DNA from: an uncultured Pseudomonadota bacterium
GTDB lineage: Bacteria > Myxococcota_A > UBA796 > GCA-2862545
DNA: 64,000 nt
Assembly: GCA_913061235.1 (NCBI GenBank)
Contig: CAJXTB010000001.1
Coordinates: 496,001 to 560,000, forward strand
Direction of reading: 5' to 3'
Shown here: piece by piece, positions 44,218-53,494 of the stretch
Layout of the letters: each line of letters begins with the position of its first letter
Position numbering within the stretch: position 1 is the stretch's first letter
The notes under the pieces: generated by a model
The model's input: only the letters and a program-made list of their open reading frames with translations
Databases searched by the model: none
What the model was told of the DNA's origin: nothing
Made by a program: the position numbers and the translations under genes

Positions 44218-45042
44218 ATGACCGACGCCGAACTGCTTGGAACGCTCAACAGCCTAGGGCTCGACGAGTCCTCCTACCGGGCCCTGATCTTGCTGCCGGT
44301 CGTTCAGGTCGCCTGGACAGATGACGCTGTCACGCCCAAAGAACACAAGCGCATCCTTCAGGCCGTGGACGACGAGTTCGCGCTGAAGCCAGAAGCACGT
44401 CAGGCCCTCAATAGTTGGCTTGCCTACCGCCCGTCGGACGCTTTCTTCGCCACTGGCATTCAAGCGTTGGCGGTACTCGCTCTCCGCATCAAGGGCATGT
44501 CGCTCATTAACGACGACATCAACCGCTGGAAGACGCTCTCCCGCGAAGTCGCCAAGGCCGATGGCGGGATCATGGGAATGTTCAGCGTAAGCGCAGAAGA
44601 AAAGATGGCCATCGGCCGTTTGGAGGAGACGCTTGCGAGCTACTTTGCCCCGGTAGACGCCTCCCTCGCCAATACCCTGAGCGACGTCCTTGCCACGCAG
44701 CTTAGTGCCTCACATGACGCAGGCCATGCTCGCTTGGCCTACACCAACCACGAAGGCAAACTCGTCCACCACACCGTCGACACCCACGGCCTGACCATTG
44801 GCCGCCACGGTGACAACCACTTGGCCATCCGAATTGACCCCTCTGTCAGCCGATGCCACTGCCGGGTCTTCGAGAAGTACGGTAAGTACTGGTTGGAAGA
44901 CGCCGACAGTCACCACGGCACGAAGGTCAACGGCGAAGTCGTGAACGAGAGGCGCCTGTTCGGTGGCGAGACCATCACGGTCAGTGGCGTGGACATGACG
45001 TTCGAGGTTCAGCTACCCGACCCGGAAGCCGACGACGCCTAG
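44218..45042 (+). CDS. TerB-like / FHA-domain protein
   Basis: A 274-residue cytoplasmic protein. Residues about 15-150 are helical with LPVVQVAWTDDAVTPKEH and an acidic pattern like TerB-type domains, which bind metal in some families. Residues about 175-270 form an FHA domain: IGRHGDNHLAI, SVSRCHCRV (the conserved Ser-x-x-His class of the phosphothreonine pocket), and DSHHGTKVNG. FHA domains read phosphothreonine, so the kinase encoded 51 bases upstream is a natural partner. The ATG is preceded by CGGAG. An inverted repeat separates the two genes. Confidence 0.8.
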   Translation: MTDAELLGTLNSLGLDESSYRALILLPVVQVAWTDDAVTPKEHKRILQAVDDEFALKPEARQALNSWLAYRPSDAFFATGIQALAVLALRIKGMSLINDDINRWKTLSREVAKADGGIMGMFSVSAEEKMAIGRLEETLASYFAPVDASLANTLSDVLATQLSASHDAGHARLAYTNHEGKLVHHTVDTHGLTIGRHGDNHLAIRIDPSVSRCHCRVFEKYGKYWLEDADSHHGTKVNGEVVNERRLFGGETITVSGVDMTFEVQLPDPEADDA

Positions 45043-45096
45043 GCAGTCTGTCATGTTCAACGAGCGATGTCCCACTACACAGGGCAAGGTTGTCCC

Positions 45097-46095
45097 ATGA
45101 AAACTGTGTGGTGCATCGTCAGCGTACTCGCCTTTGCTTGCTCGGCACCCGTCCAGGACACCGATGTCGACTCAGGTACCAACACCATCGTGTCCGTCTG
45201 TACGGACGCTGACCCAAGCGACCGCTTTCCCAGTACATCCGTCGACAACGCCACCTTCGTGTGCTCGGATTCCGGCTGCACCGTGACCCTGCCCGACTCC
45301 GTTCCCGGCCGGCAAAACGACCGCCTCACCGCGCACTCGGACGTTGTCATTACGCCCGGCAATGAGCCCTTCGAGTACATCATTTCCAGCTCACAAGGCG
45401 TACATGCCGTCAATCTCGGCATCTATACAGCCCTGCACATTGGCGACGACGGCCTCATCTGGTGGTCACTCGACGGTACCCTTGGAGGCATGGACCCCAC
45501 CGGTCAGGTCCTCCAGCGCTGCGACGCTCCCCAATCTCTCGACAGGGTGGCCGCCGTCACACGCATCGCGCAGGTCTTGTGGGTGTCCGGCGTGAACGAA
45601 GACAACCGGGGCGAGCTGTGGAAGCTGACCGAGAGCGAGTGGCAAGAGCAGCCAACCAGCGTGGCCGTAGAGGGATTTGAGCCCTACCGAGAGCGACAGG
45701 TCATTGCGCTTGCGTACGGCTACGCAGAAGTCCACGACCCAGCTGTAGACGAGGGCGTTCAGATAGGCGGCTCCGACGACGACTTCAGCGCTGCCGCTAT
45801 CTGCCCAGACAACAGCTACTGGGTTGGCGGACAGACTGGCATGTACATGTACTGCACGTCCGACCACCAATGTGAGCGGACGACCGAGGGCGACTACCCG
45901 TTTCAGTCGACCTCGTACGGCTGTGACAGCGACAACCGCCTGTGGTGGTTTGACCCTGGGACACAGTTCGACTCACCGATAACTATCGGGACGGTGACCC
46001 GAGAGGGAGTGCGTGGAGAGACCTCGTTGGACGACGGCATTCGGCATCGCCGGTCACAGGCAGGCCGCACATGGGAAGTGCTGAACGGCGACTAG
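45097..46095 (+). CDS. Predicted lipoprotein, function unknown
   Basis: A 332-residue lipoprotein. The ATG at 45097 opens a signal peptide ending VLAFAC (Cys15); an upstream in-frame ATG would put polar residues first. The mature N-terminus is Asp/Thr/Ser-rich, a short linker like those in other lipoproteins here. The remainder is beta-rich with several cysteines and Trp-Trp pairs (LIWWSLDGT, RLWWFDPG), which suggests propeller-type blades; no family is recognised. It follows the FHA gene by 54 bases and ends nine bases from convergent mfd. Confidence 0.65.
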   Translation: MKTVWCIVSVLAFACSAPVQDTDVDSGTNTIVSVCTDADPSDRFPSTSVDNATFVCSDSGCTVTLPDSVPGRQNDRLTAHSDVVITPGNEPFEYIISSSQGVHAVNLGIYTALHIGDDGLIWWSLDGTLGGMDPTGQVLQRCDAPQSLDRVAAVTRIAQVLWVSGVNEDNRGELWKLTESEWQEQPTSVAVEGFEPYRERQVIALAYGYAEVHDPAVDEGVQIGGSDDDFSAAAICPDNSYWVGGQTGMYMYCTSDHQCERTTEGDYPFQSTSYGCDSDNRLWWFDPGTQFDSPITIGTVTREGVRGETSLDDGIRHRRSQAGRTWEVLNGD

Positions 46096-46104
46096 CTGTG
46101 GTGG

Positions 46105-49100
46105 CTAGGAAGTGCGAGTCAGGTCCGCAAAGAGCCAGCGCAGGAACTGGAAGGGCCGCTGGGCTTCGGCTTGCAGAAAGCGCACAGAGAGCTGCGTTGG
46201 CGAACCCTCGACGCGCTTGAGCGTGACCCGCTTGGGGTGCTTTCGCTGGAACGCGTCCATCTGCTCTTCGGTCAGGCTCGTGGAGGCGTGCATCTGCAGT
46301 ATGACGCGAACCTTTAACCATGAGCACCGCTGAATACCGAGCTCTCGGCACAAGATGCGAACCTGGGCCAGGCCGGCAACATTGCGCACCTCGGGTGGCG
46401 GCTCGCCAAACCACCCCTCGAAGTCGTCGAGCAAGGAATCGATGCCATTCGCGGACGTGGCTTGGGCAAACTTACTGTACCAGCCCATGCGCTCGTCTAC
46501 ATCCTTGACCAGGTCTTCAGGAATGAAGGCGGCAACAGGGATGTCGACGTCTGGGTCGATATGCGCGCGGTCCAAGTCTCCGCGAGCCACGCGAACGGCG
46601 TCAGCCAGCAGCTCCACCCACATGTCGTAGCCGACGGCATCAATATTTCCGGACTGACTATCGCCGAGTAGGTTGCCGCCACCCCGCAGCTCCAGGTCTT
46701 CCGAAGCAATGCGGAAGCCAGCACCCAGGCCGCTGTTCTCGACCAAGATGCGCAGGCGCTTCCGGGCTTCGGGGGTCATCAGCTCTGGCGTGAGCAGCAA
46801 GCAGTGCCCACGCGATGAGGCCCGTCCAACGCGACCGCGAAGCTGGTGCAGCTGGGCCAAGCCGAATCGGTCCGCACGGTCCACAATCATGGTGTTGACG
46901 TTCGGCAGGTCGACGCCGCTCTCAACGATAGCTGTACAGACTAGAACATCGACGTCGTGATTGATGAAGCGAACCAGGGCATTCTCGAGCTCGTCCGACG
47001 TCATCTGCCCGTGGGCAAAGTCCACACGAGCTTCGGGCACCCAGCGACGGATGCGCTCGGTCACGCGCTCGATGGTCTCTACGCGATTGTGTAGGAAGTA
47101 CACCTGTCCCTTGCGCTCAAGCTCGGTCTGGATGGCGTCTCGAATCCGAGTCTCGGTAGACCGGGCGACGGACGTTCGAACAGCGAGACGGTCGGTCGGC
47201 GGCGTTGCAATCAGGCTCATCTCCCGCAGTCCCGACAGCGCCATCTCCAGCGTTCGCGGAATCGGGGTCGCGCTCATGGAGAGCACATCAATGCCGGCGC
47301 GCATCTTCTTCAGCTTGTCTTTCTGCTTCACGCCAAAGCGGTGCTCTTCATCAATGACCAACAGTCCGAGGTCATCAAAACGAACCTCACGGCCCAACAG
47401 GCGCATGGTCCCAACGATAATGTTGATCTTCCCGGACTTTAAGTCCGCCTTGATCTGCTTATCTTGGGCAGTCGTGCGAAAGCGCGACAACATCTCCACG
47501 TGAACGGGCAGTCCTTCAAACCGCTCACAGAAGCGCTGCCAGTGCTGGTGGGCCAAGACCGTTGTTGGGCACAGAATCGCAACCTGGCGTCCGCTCTCCA
47601 CAACCCGCATGGCCGCACGCATCGCGACCTCGGTCTTGCCGAATCCAACGTCTCCGCAGATGAGCCGGTCCATGGGGCTGTCATCGGACAAGTCTTCGTG
47701 TACCGCCACAATGGCGTCTGCCTGGTCCGGGGTCTCGTCATGGGGAAAGCGTGCGACGAAGGTCTGATACAGGTCGCCTGCTTTCGGATACGGTTCGCGG
47801 GCGGCCAGCTCGCGCTTCGCGTAGACACTCAACAGCTCGGTCGCCATCTTGAGCACCGAGTCCTTCACCCGCTGTTGGCGACGTGAGAACGTCGTTCCGC
47901 CAAGCTTATCGAGCTGGACCTTCGCACCCGCCTTGCTTGGCGAGTAGCGAGACAGGTCCGACAGCACGGTCACTGGCAGGTACAGCACATCTCCGCCGCG
48001 GTACTCTAGGCGCACGAAGTCCTGGTCCACACCACCCACATCAAGCCGGGCCAAGCCGTGGTATTGCCCAATACCATGAAGCTTGTGGACCACGTGGTCA
48101 CCGGCGCGCAGCTGGCTGACATTCTGGACCGCAGCATCGAAGAACTGGTGGATGTGGTTTCGGGCTTGTGCTGCACGCCGTCCCCCGCCGAACAGCGTGG
48201 CCGAGGTGATGTAGGCAACACGGCTGTCTCGGGCGACGAAGCCCTTGCGCAGTGGCCCAATGAGCAGGCTTGCTTTACCGTTCGGCAGCGACATGGGGTC
48301 GGACGTATAGTTGACGTGCAGACCGTGGTTGCCGAGCATCTCTTGCAGCCGCTCAGCCCGTGTGGCGGTGTCCGCAACAATTCCAACAGCAATGTCGTCG
48401 TACACGAGCTGCTTGATACGCTCGACGACCGGCCCGAGCTCAGCGCCCTTCACCGCAAAAGCATCCGCCGAGCGGGTTCCAAGGTCTACGGCGTCTTTGG
48501 CGCCGGCAAACTCGTGAACGTGCTGGGCTGTGCTGAGCTGCTCAATGACGACATCTGCGCGAACCATGCGGTCAGTCGGCAGAACCAAGGGACGCTCATC
48601 TTCCGAGAGTCCAGCGAACCGCCCCGCAGCACCGCGCTCGGTCTCGCGCAGAGCTGCAGCAACCTCGGCGGGGTGCACAATCACGCGCTGCAAGCCGTCC
48701 AGCGCATCTAGCGGTGCATCCGTGTCCACAAGTGCCGGGAGCCAGTCTTCAATCGCAGAGAAGCGTAGCCCAGCTTCCAGGTCTTCCAAGACCCGCCGCC
48801 GCAGCGCCACTCCCCGTCCCTGCTCAGCGAGCTGGGTGTTGAGCCAGAGCTTGGCGTGACTAAGGGCGTCAGAGTCGATGCGCTCTTCTCGGGCCGGCAG
48901 CAGCACCGCCCGTTGAACACGCTTGGTGGCCCGGTGCGTTGCAGGGTCGAAGCGCTGAATTAGCTCAATCTCGTCGTCCCAGAAGTCAAGGCGAACGGGG
49001 TGCGACAGGCCGGCGCCCCACACATCGACCACGTCTCCGCGAACCGCAAAGGAGCCGGGTCCGGCAACGCGTCCTGAGGTCAGGTAGCCGGTGCTGACCA

Positions 49101-49527
49101 GCTCACGAACGAGGTCGTCGCGATCTAGGGTGTCTCCGATGTTGACGACTCGGGTGCCAGCGCGGCGAACAGCCCGTGTGGGGACACGCCGGACAAGTGC
49201 GGCCGCCTCAGCGACCACAACCACGTCCTTGCCACTGTCTACGCGGTGAAGCGTTCGCAGCCGCCGCTGAACCACATCTGGGTCTGGCGAGTAGCCGTCG
49301 TACGCCCGACCATCGTCTGCTGGCAGGCGAATAATTCGCCGTGGGTGCGGGTGGAAGAAGGACAGGCCGCTGACCAATCGCTCTGCCTGGTCGGGTTCAT
49401 CCACAACAATGAGCCAGCGGCCCTGTTCGGCAACACTGGCCAGGACGTACGCCAAAGCGTCGCCAGACAAGCCCGCCCACGCCGTTCCCGACCGCATCAG
49501 GTCGGCTGCACGCCCCGTAAAACTCAC
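46105..49527 (-). CDS. mfd: Transcription-repair coupling factor
   Basis: DNA translocase that removes RNA polymerase stalled at DNA damage and recruits UvrA. With the GTG at 49527 it has 1140 residues, the usual size. This start gives a GTGA overlap with the upstream gene and drops a 56-residue extension rich in Cys and His. The N-terminal UvrB-like part is followed by the CarD-like polymerase-binding domain (about 473-535, GDHVVHKLHGIGQY), Walker A GDVGFGKT (625-632), DEEHRFGVKQKD (726 on), SATPIPRTLEM and the TRG-type C-terminus. The usual GTHKLL motif reads GTMRLL here. It is last in a run of minus-strand genes. Confidence 0.95.
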   Translation of the reverse strand: MSFTGRAADLMRSGTAWAGLSGDALAYVLASVAEQGRWLIVVDEPDQAERLVSGLSFFHPHPRRIIRLPADDGRAYDGYSPDPDVVQRRLRTLHRVDSGKDVVVVAEAAALVRRVPTRAVRRAGTRVVNIGDTLDRDDLVRELVSTGYLTSGRVAGPGSFAVRGDVVDVWGAGLSHPVRLDFWDDEIELIQRFDPATHRATKRVQRAVLLPAREERIDSDALSHAKLWLNTQLAEQGRGVALRRRVLEDLEAGLRFSAIEDWLPALVDTDAPLDALDGLQRVIVHPAEVAAALRETERGAAGRFAGLSEDERPLVLPTDRMVRADVVIEQLSTAQHVHEFAGAKDAVDLGTRSADAFAVKGAELGPVVERIKQLVYDDIAVGIVADTATRAERLQEMLGNHGLHVNYTSDPMSLPNGKASLLIGPLRKGFVARDSRVAYITSATLFGGGRRAAQARNHIHQFFDAAVQNVSQLRAGDHVVHKLHGIGQYHGLARLDVGGVDQDFVRLEYRGGDVLYLPVTVLSDLSRYSPSKAGAKVQLDKLGGTTFSRRQQRVKDSVLKMATELLSVYAKRELAAREPYPKAGDLYQTFVARFPHDETPDQADAIVAVHEDLSDDSPMDRLICGDVGFGKTEVAMRAAMRVVESGRQVAILCPTTVLAHQHWQRFCERFEGLPVHVEMLSRFRTTAQDKQIKADLKSGKINIIVGTMRLLGREVRFDDLGLLVIDEEHRFGVKQKDKLKKMRAGIDVLSMSATPIPRTLEMALSGLREMSLIATPPTDRLAVRTSVARSTETRIRDAIQTELERKGQVYFLHNRVETIERVTERIRRWVPEARVDFAHGQMTSDELENALVRFINHDVDVLVCTAIVESGVDLPNVNTMIVDRADRFGLAQLHQLRGRVGRASSRGHCLLLTPELMTPEARKRLRILVENSGLGAGFRIASEDLELRGGGNLLGDSQSGNIDAVGYDMWVELLADAVRVARGDLDRAHIDPDVDIPVAAFIPEDLVKDVDERMGWYSKFAQATSANGIDSLLDDFEGWFGEPPPEVRNVAGLAQVRILCRELGIQRCSWLKVRVILQMHASTSLTEEQMDAFQRKHPKRVTLKRVEGSPTQLSVRFLQAEAQRPFQFLRWLFADLTRTS

Positions 49528-50831
49528 GCTGCGTCTGCCTCCACCGGGGCTGAGGTCCAATTGCTCCGGATGAGCCAGGTATTGGCAATCCCAATGCGTG
49601 CGGCACCCCAAAAGATGACGGACAGACCAATGATGACCATGGCAGTGGTGGGCTGAACACCCACTGAGGACGCTGGGAACTGACGGATGACCCAACCAAA
49701 GCCAAGACCGACCGACGTCAACAGCTCCGCTCCAGCAATGCTCGCGAAGACGGCCAGAGTCACCAGAGCAAAGGCGGTGTCCGTGAGGAAGCTGAAGAAC
49801 AGCATCTTGAACAGGCGACGGCGCACTGGACGGGAGTCTTCGCTGCTGTCGCGCAAGGACTGCCCGTCAGGATTGGCGACGGTGACGGTAGCGACAAAGG
49901 CGTATTGAAGCGCGTAGATGATGCCTGGGACCAAGATCAACATGCCCACGGTAATCAGCAGTGACGCTGCACCATTGGCCACGGCGACTCCGAGCCAGTT
50001 CTTGCGCAGTCGCTCGCCTACAGAGGCCGCCGGAACCAAGCCGAGCACCCGCTCGCGGTCCTTCATGGCCAAGGCGACCCACAGGGTGCTGAGCACTCCA
50101 GACACGAAGAAACCGAACATCATGGCCAGCCCCATTGAGCCCATCATGTACGGCAAGATGGGGTCGCCGCTCGCGCCAATTCCAACGATTTGCTCGGCGG
50201 AAATTCCGCTACTGCCGCCATTTATCGCTGCAATTCCGAGTGCGAGGGTCGCCGGCATCAGTACGGTTGGCCACCACGACTCGCGGCTAGCGGTCTTGCG
50301 CTTGGCCAACTGGAGAAACAGGTAGATGGCCTGAAAGATGAACAGAATGAACAGGCCCTGGCCAATCAGAACGGATGTCTCAAGATTTTGAGCCAGCCAA
50401 GACAGCAAGCCGTCGACTGCGAGGGTCTCAACAAAACCGCCCGCAATGCCCACCACCACAACCGCAAGGGTGACCGGGACAAGGTTGCGGGACATGATGC
50501 CCAGGCCGTGCACAAATGCCTGTACCGCAGTGGGCTCATTCTCCCACTTGGCTCGATTCTTCAACCACCGCGCCTCATTCGGTGTGGGCTTGGTCAACTG
50601 AAGCCAAAGTCCAGTCTTTACCAACGGCAGCAGAACAAAGAAGCTGTCGTCCCAGGCACGGCCAAGGTCGTTCAGTCGCGGAATCGCATTGAGCATCTTG
50701 AGCAGCTGAGCGGCCACCAGCACGCCGGCTGTCATGGTGGCTTCCCACACACCCGTTTGGGACAGGGCATAGACTTGTGCCCCAGTTAGAAGCAACCAAA
50801 TCAGTAGGTAGGGACCTCGGGATAGGCGCAC
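49524..50831 (-). CDS. Multi-pass membrane protein of unknown function
   Basis: A 435-residue integral membrane protein with about eight hydrophobic segments (for example YLLIWLLLTGAQVYAL, VTLAVVVVGIAGGFV, FILFIFQAIYLFL, LAMMFGFFVSGVL, ASLLITVGMLILV, AMVIIGLSVIFWGAA). No family recognised. The GTG at 50831 was taken as start because AGGAGAG (plus-strand 50835-50841) lies three bases before it; the upstream frame extension is a Pro/Ser-rich antisense-like stretch overlapping the previous gene. It overlaps mfd by four bases, so the two may be translated together, though no functional link is known. Confidence 0.7.
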   Translation of the reverse strand: MRLSRGPYLLIWLLLTGAQVYALSQTGVWEATMTAGVLVAAQLLKMLNAIPRLNDLGRAWDDSFFVLLPLVKTGLWLQLTKPTPNEARWLKNRAKWENEPTAVQAFVHGLGIMSRNLVPVTLAVVVVGIAGGFVETLAVDGLLSWLAQNLETSVLIGQGLFILFIFQAIYLFLQLAKRKTASRESWWPTVLMPATLALGIAAINGGSSGISAEQIVGIGASGDPILPYMMGSMGLAMMFGFFVSGVLSTLWVALAMKDRERVLGLVPAASVGERLRKNWLGVAVANGAASLLITVGMLILVPGIIYALQYAFVATVTVANPDGQSLRDSSEDSRPVRRRLFKMLFFSFLTDTAFALVTLAVFASIAGAELLTSVGLGFGWVIRQFPASSVGVQPTTAMVIIGLSVIFWGAARIGIANTWLIRSNWTSAPVEADAA

Positions 50832-50834
50832 GTT

Positions 50835-50841
50835 CTCTCCT
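50835..50841 (-). promoter_or_regulatory. Ribosome binding site deciding the GTG start at 50831
   Basis: AGGAGAG on the minus strand, three bases before the GTG. It is one of the best Shine-Dalgarno matches in the window and removes 64 codons from the longest possible frame. Confidence 0.6.
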
Positions 50842-50859
50842 AACGGGGCCGGCCCCGTA

Positions 50860-52011
50860 TCACTCCGAAGGTTCGGAGGACTTGTTCTCAGCAGGCTCGG
50901 AGGGCTTGTTTTCAGAAGGCTCGGAGCGCTTCTTGCGCTGCCATGAGCCGCGCAGCAGGCGCTCTTCGACCGTACGCCACTGCCGCGCCTTGTAAAGGTG
51001 GTGGGCGTTGTCGCCCTCTTCATTGGTTGCCGCGGTCACCGCATCCATGACTTGGAACTCGACCATCACGAAGACCACTCGGCCGTAGCGCAGGCGGTCC
51101 GCATTGTCCGGCTGGACCGGTACCAGCATGGGGTAGTCCACAATGAAGTTTACAGCGCGATAACTGGCTGCACTGAACTCGTTCTTACCCCGGTCGGTCG
51201 TCAGCGCGTCTTCGTCCGCAAAGACCTGCGCGTGCTTACGCTGATCCTTCGCGACCCAACTCAGCAGGTCTCCCGGCGGAATCAGGTTGTTGTGACTCTC
51301 CCCCGGAATGACGTAGGGGAACGGGAAAAGGTTGCGACTCATCCAGGCGAGCACCGGGACCAGTTCATCGTGTTCGTGAACCACAACGCGGAAGCGGAGC
51401 TTGTCGAAGATAGTGGCTGCAATGTTGTCGCTCTTGGCCACGAGCTTGGCAATCGTGCTCGTGCGGGACTTTCGTGAGCCGTAGAACGAGCGCACTCCAA
51501 GACCGCCGTCACGTAGCGTGCGCGCATCTCGCAGAATGGCCGTCTCTGCGCGGTCCATCAGCTCCGCCTCACTCACCGGAAGCTTGCTCTTCAGATCAGC
51601 CGCCTGCATGTGATGGATGACGTGCATCAGCTTGAGAGTGACGCAGGCGAGCATCTGCCGGCGACGAAACTTCGCAACCTGGCCGGCCCACAAGAAGACC
51701 TCGCGCACGTCCTCTGGGCGCCCCAGGTGTTCACGCAGACGCAGGTGAGGCAGATTCTCTTCGGCGTAGGACACAGCCTCATTGAAGACGTAGCGGAGCC
51801 GCGCCTGGTCACCCGCATCCGAGGTGTCGATTCGCAGCAAGCCCAGAAAGGCATCTACATCCGCAATATTCTCAAAGGCCACAACGGCCCAGTCGACAAC
51901 GGATTGACCAGAAAGAATGAGCCGAATGGCCTCTACATCAAGCAACCCTAGCTGAGTAGCTTGGGGTAGATTGGACCCCGGTGCGTCCGACTCGAGAGGG
52001 TCCCGGCGCAT
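50860..52011 (-). CDS. Conserved protein resembling the TIGR04552 family of Myxococcota
   Basis: A 383-residue soluble protein. Landmarks are a helical first half (AEENLPHLRLREHLG, KLMHVIHHMQAADL), then KLRFRVVVHEHDELVPVL and PYVIPGESHNNLI. The part around KLRFRVVV weakly recalls nucleotidyltransferase/RelA-like folds. From memory this pattern matches TIGR04552, a myxobacterial family without known function; that assignment needs a profile search. The last 25 residues repeat a Ser-Glu-Pro-(Ser/Ala)-Glu-Asn-Lys unit three times. Its ATG shares one base with the upstream stop (TGATG), so it is coupled to the anchored acidic protein. Confidence 0.5.
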   Translation of the reverse strand: MRRDPLESDAPGSNLPQATQLGLLDVEAIRLILSGQSVVDWAVVAFENIADVDAFLGLLRIDTSDAGDQARLRYVFNEAVSYAEENLPHLRLREHLGRPEDVREVFLWAGQVAKFRRRQMLACVTLKLMHVIHHMQAADLKSKLPVSEAELMDRAETAILRDARTLRDGGLGVRSFYGSRKSRTSTIAKLVAKSDNIAATIFDKLRFRVVVHEHDELVPVLAWMSRNLFPFPYVIPGESHNNLIPPGDLLSWVAKDQRKHAQVFADEDALTTDRGKNEFSAASYRAVNFIVDYPMLVPVQPDNADRLRYGRVVFVMVEFQVMDAVTAATNEEGDNAHHLYKARQWRTVEERLLRGSWQRKKRSEPSENKPSEPAENKSSEPSE

Positions 52012-52508
52012 CAGTTGCGCTCTTCACGACGTAGCCGCCGAAGCTCGCGTGGGGTCAGTTCCTCATCAATGATCTCAATCGCCGTTCGTTCCAGGTCGAG
52101 GTCACCCAGGTCCTCTTCTTCAGGAATAGGCTCGTCTGGCGCGGAGAACGGCCGTGGCGCTGGAGCGGTGGATGCCCTGGAGGTGGAGCGTGGACGCGGC
52201 GATGGCGCAGTCACCGCGGCCTCTGCCTGGTCTTCGGTGTCAGCCTCGGTGTCCACATCCGTGTCGAGTTCGGTGCCCTCGGTGTCCATGTCGACGTCAG
52301 CGGGGGTCACAGGAGCGACCGCAGGCTCTACGGTCAACGCAGGCCCAGAGTGGTCCCCAAACTCGCTGTACACGCGCTCGTCGTACGAGTCGGCCTGTGG
52401 ACTCAGGACGAACCACGCCCCGACCCCACCCAACGTTGTCAGTCCCAAACAGCCGATGCCCAAGAGGACAACAAGACCGCCACCAATGATGATTCCACGC
52501 TTTGACAT
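52011..52508 (-). CDS. Single-pass membrane protein with acidic Asp/Thr linker
   Basis: A 165-residue protein. The ATG at 52508 puts a glycine-rich membrane helix near the N-terminus (about 5-38, IIIGGGLVVLLGIGCLGL); a longer frame starts at a TTG further up. Past the membrane are a stretch of repeated Asp-Thr/Glu units (DTEGTELDTDVDTEADTED), a basic Ser/Pro/Arg part and an acidic end (ELTPRELRRLRREERN). No fold is predicted by eye; it may be a linker or scaffold. It is divergent from rsgA across 67 bases. Confidence 0.55.
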   Translation of the reverse strand: MSKRGIIIGGGLVVLLGIGCLGLTTLGGVGAWFVLSPQADSYDERVYSEFGDHSGPALTVEPAVAPVTPADVDMDTEGTELDTDVDTEADTEDQAEAAVTAPSPRPRSTSRASTAPAPRPFSAPDEPIPEEEDLGDLDLERTAIEIIDEELTPRELRRLRREERN

Positions 52509-52575
52509 AGGCGGTCGATACTTCGTTTGGCTGGATTGAGCACGCAAGGGCGATACACACGCCGCAGGAGACCCT

Positions 52576-53490
52576 GTGGCACGCCGACAAACACCCCCTC
52601 AAGGAAAACCTGGAGTCGTCATCGAGACGGTTGGACGCCGGGTATTGGTACGCGACGCCAAGGGCGAGCGCACGTGCTTCCTCGCCGGCAAGCGCGCAGT
52701 CATTGGAGATCGGGTCCAATGGGTTGAGGCCCGCGGCGAAGGCGGGAAACTGGTCGCTGTCGAAGAACGCGACACCGCTCTCGTCCGTATGGACATGCGC
52801 GGAAAACGTCAGATTCTCGCCGCAAATCTCGGCGGACTGCTCATCTGTATCTCCGTCCGCGCGCCTGACTTTCGTCGGGCACTTCTCGACCGCTACCTGG
52901 TGGCTGCAAGTGTGCAAGGACTACAAGCCACACTGGTGCTGACAAAAACGGACCTCGGAATTCCAGACGCCGTGACCGCCCAGTTTGAAGAGATCACAGA
53001 TGTTGGCGTAGACATCCTCAAGGTCAGCAACACAGACGGCACCGGTGTCCAGGAAATCTCCGACTACTTGGCAAAAGTAGCCAAGAAGCGTCCGTGGGCG
53101 TTGGTCGGTGGCTCGGGCGTTGGCAAGACCTCGCTTGTGGGGCGTCTGCTCCCAGGACAAGAAGTCGGTCCTGTTGGCGAAATCAGCGAGTTTTGGGGCA
53201 CCGGACGCCACACCACCACGACCTCACGCCTCTTCGATCTACCCGGAGGCGGCATCATTGCCGACTCCCCCGGCATCCGAAACCTCACCCCAGCCATTGA
53301 CGACGTAGGGCTGGTCCGCGAGAATTTCCCCATTGTAAGCCGAGTGCGCTGCAAGTTCCGCGACTGCCTGCACCGCGAAGGCGAAGAAGGGTGCAATGCC
53401 CCCGACGAAGTATCCGCAACCCTTCTCGCGTCATACCGTCACCTGTTGACCGAGGTGACGGACGTGATCGATTGGCAGAAGCCAGGGTGA
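52576..53490 (+). CDS. rsgA: Ribosome small-subunit-dependent GTPase A
   Basis: Circularly permuted GTPase that helps 30S subunit maturation. It has 304 residues, the usual size. An N-terminal OB-fold region (about 12-85) is followed by motif order G4-G1-G3: TKTD (123-126), GGSGVGKTS (178-186) and DSPGIRN (230-236). The C-terminal zinc site is Cys259, Cys264, His266 and Cys273. The start is a GTG with CAGGAG five bases before it. The following membrane protein starts four bases after the stop. Confidence 0.95.
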   Translation: MARRQTPPQGKPGVVIETVGRRVLVRDAKGERTCFLAGKRAVIGDRVQWVEARGEGGKLVAVEERDTALVRMDMRGKRQILAANLGGLLICISVRAPDFRRALLDRYLVAASVQGLQATLVLTKTDLGIPDAVTAQFEEITDVGVDILKVSNTDGTGVQEISDYLAKVAKKRPWALVGGSGVGKTSLVGRLLPGQEVGPVGEISEFWGTGRHTTTTSRLFDLPGGGIIADSPGIRNLTPAIDDVGLVRENFPIVSRVRCKFRDCLHREGEEGCNAPDEVSATLLASYRHLLTEVTDVIDWQKPG

Positions 53491-53494
53491 TGCC

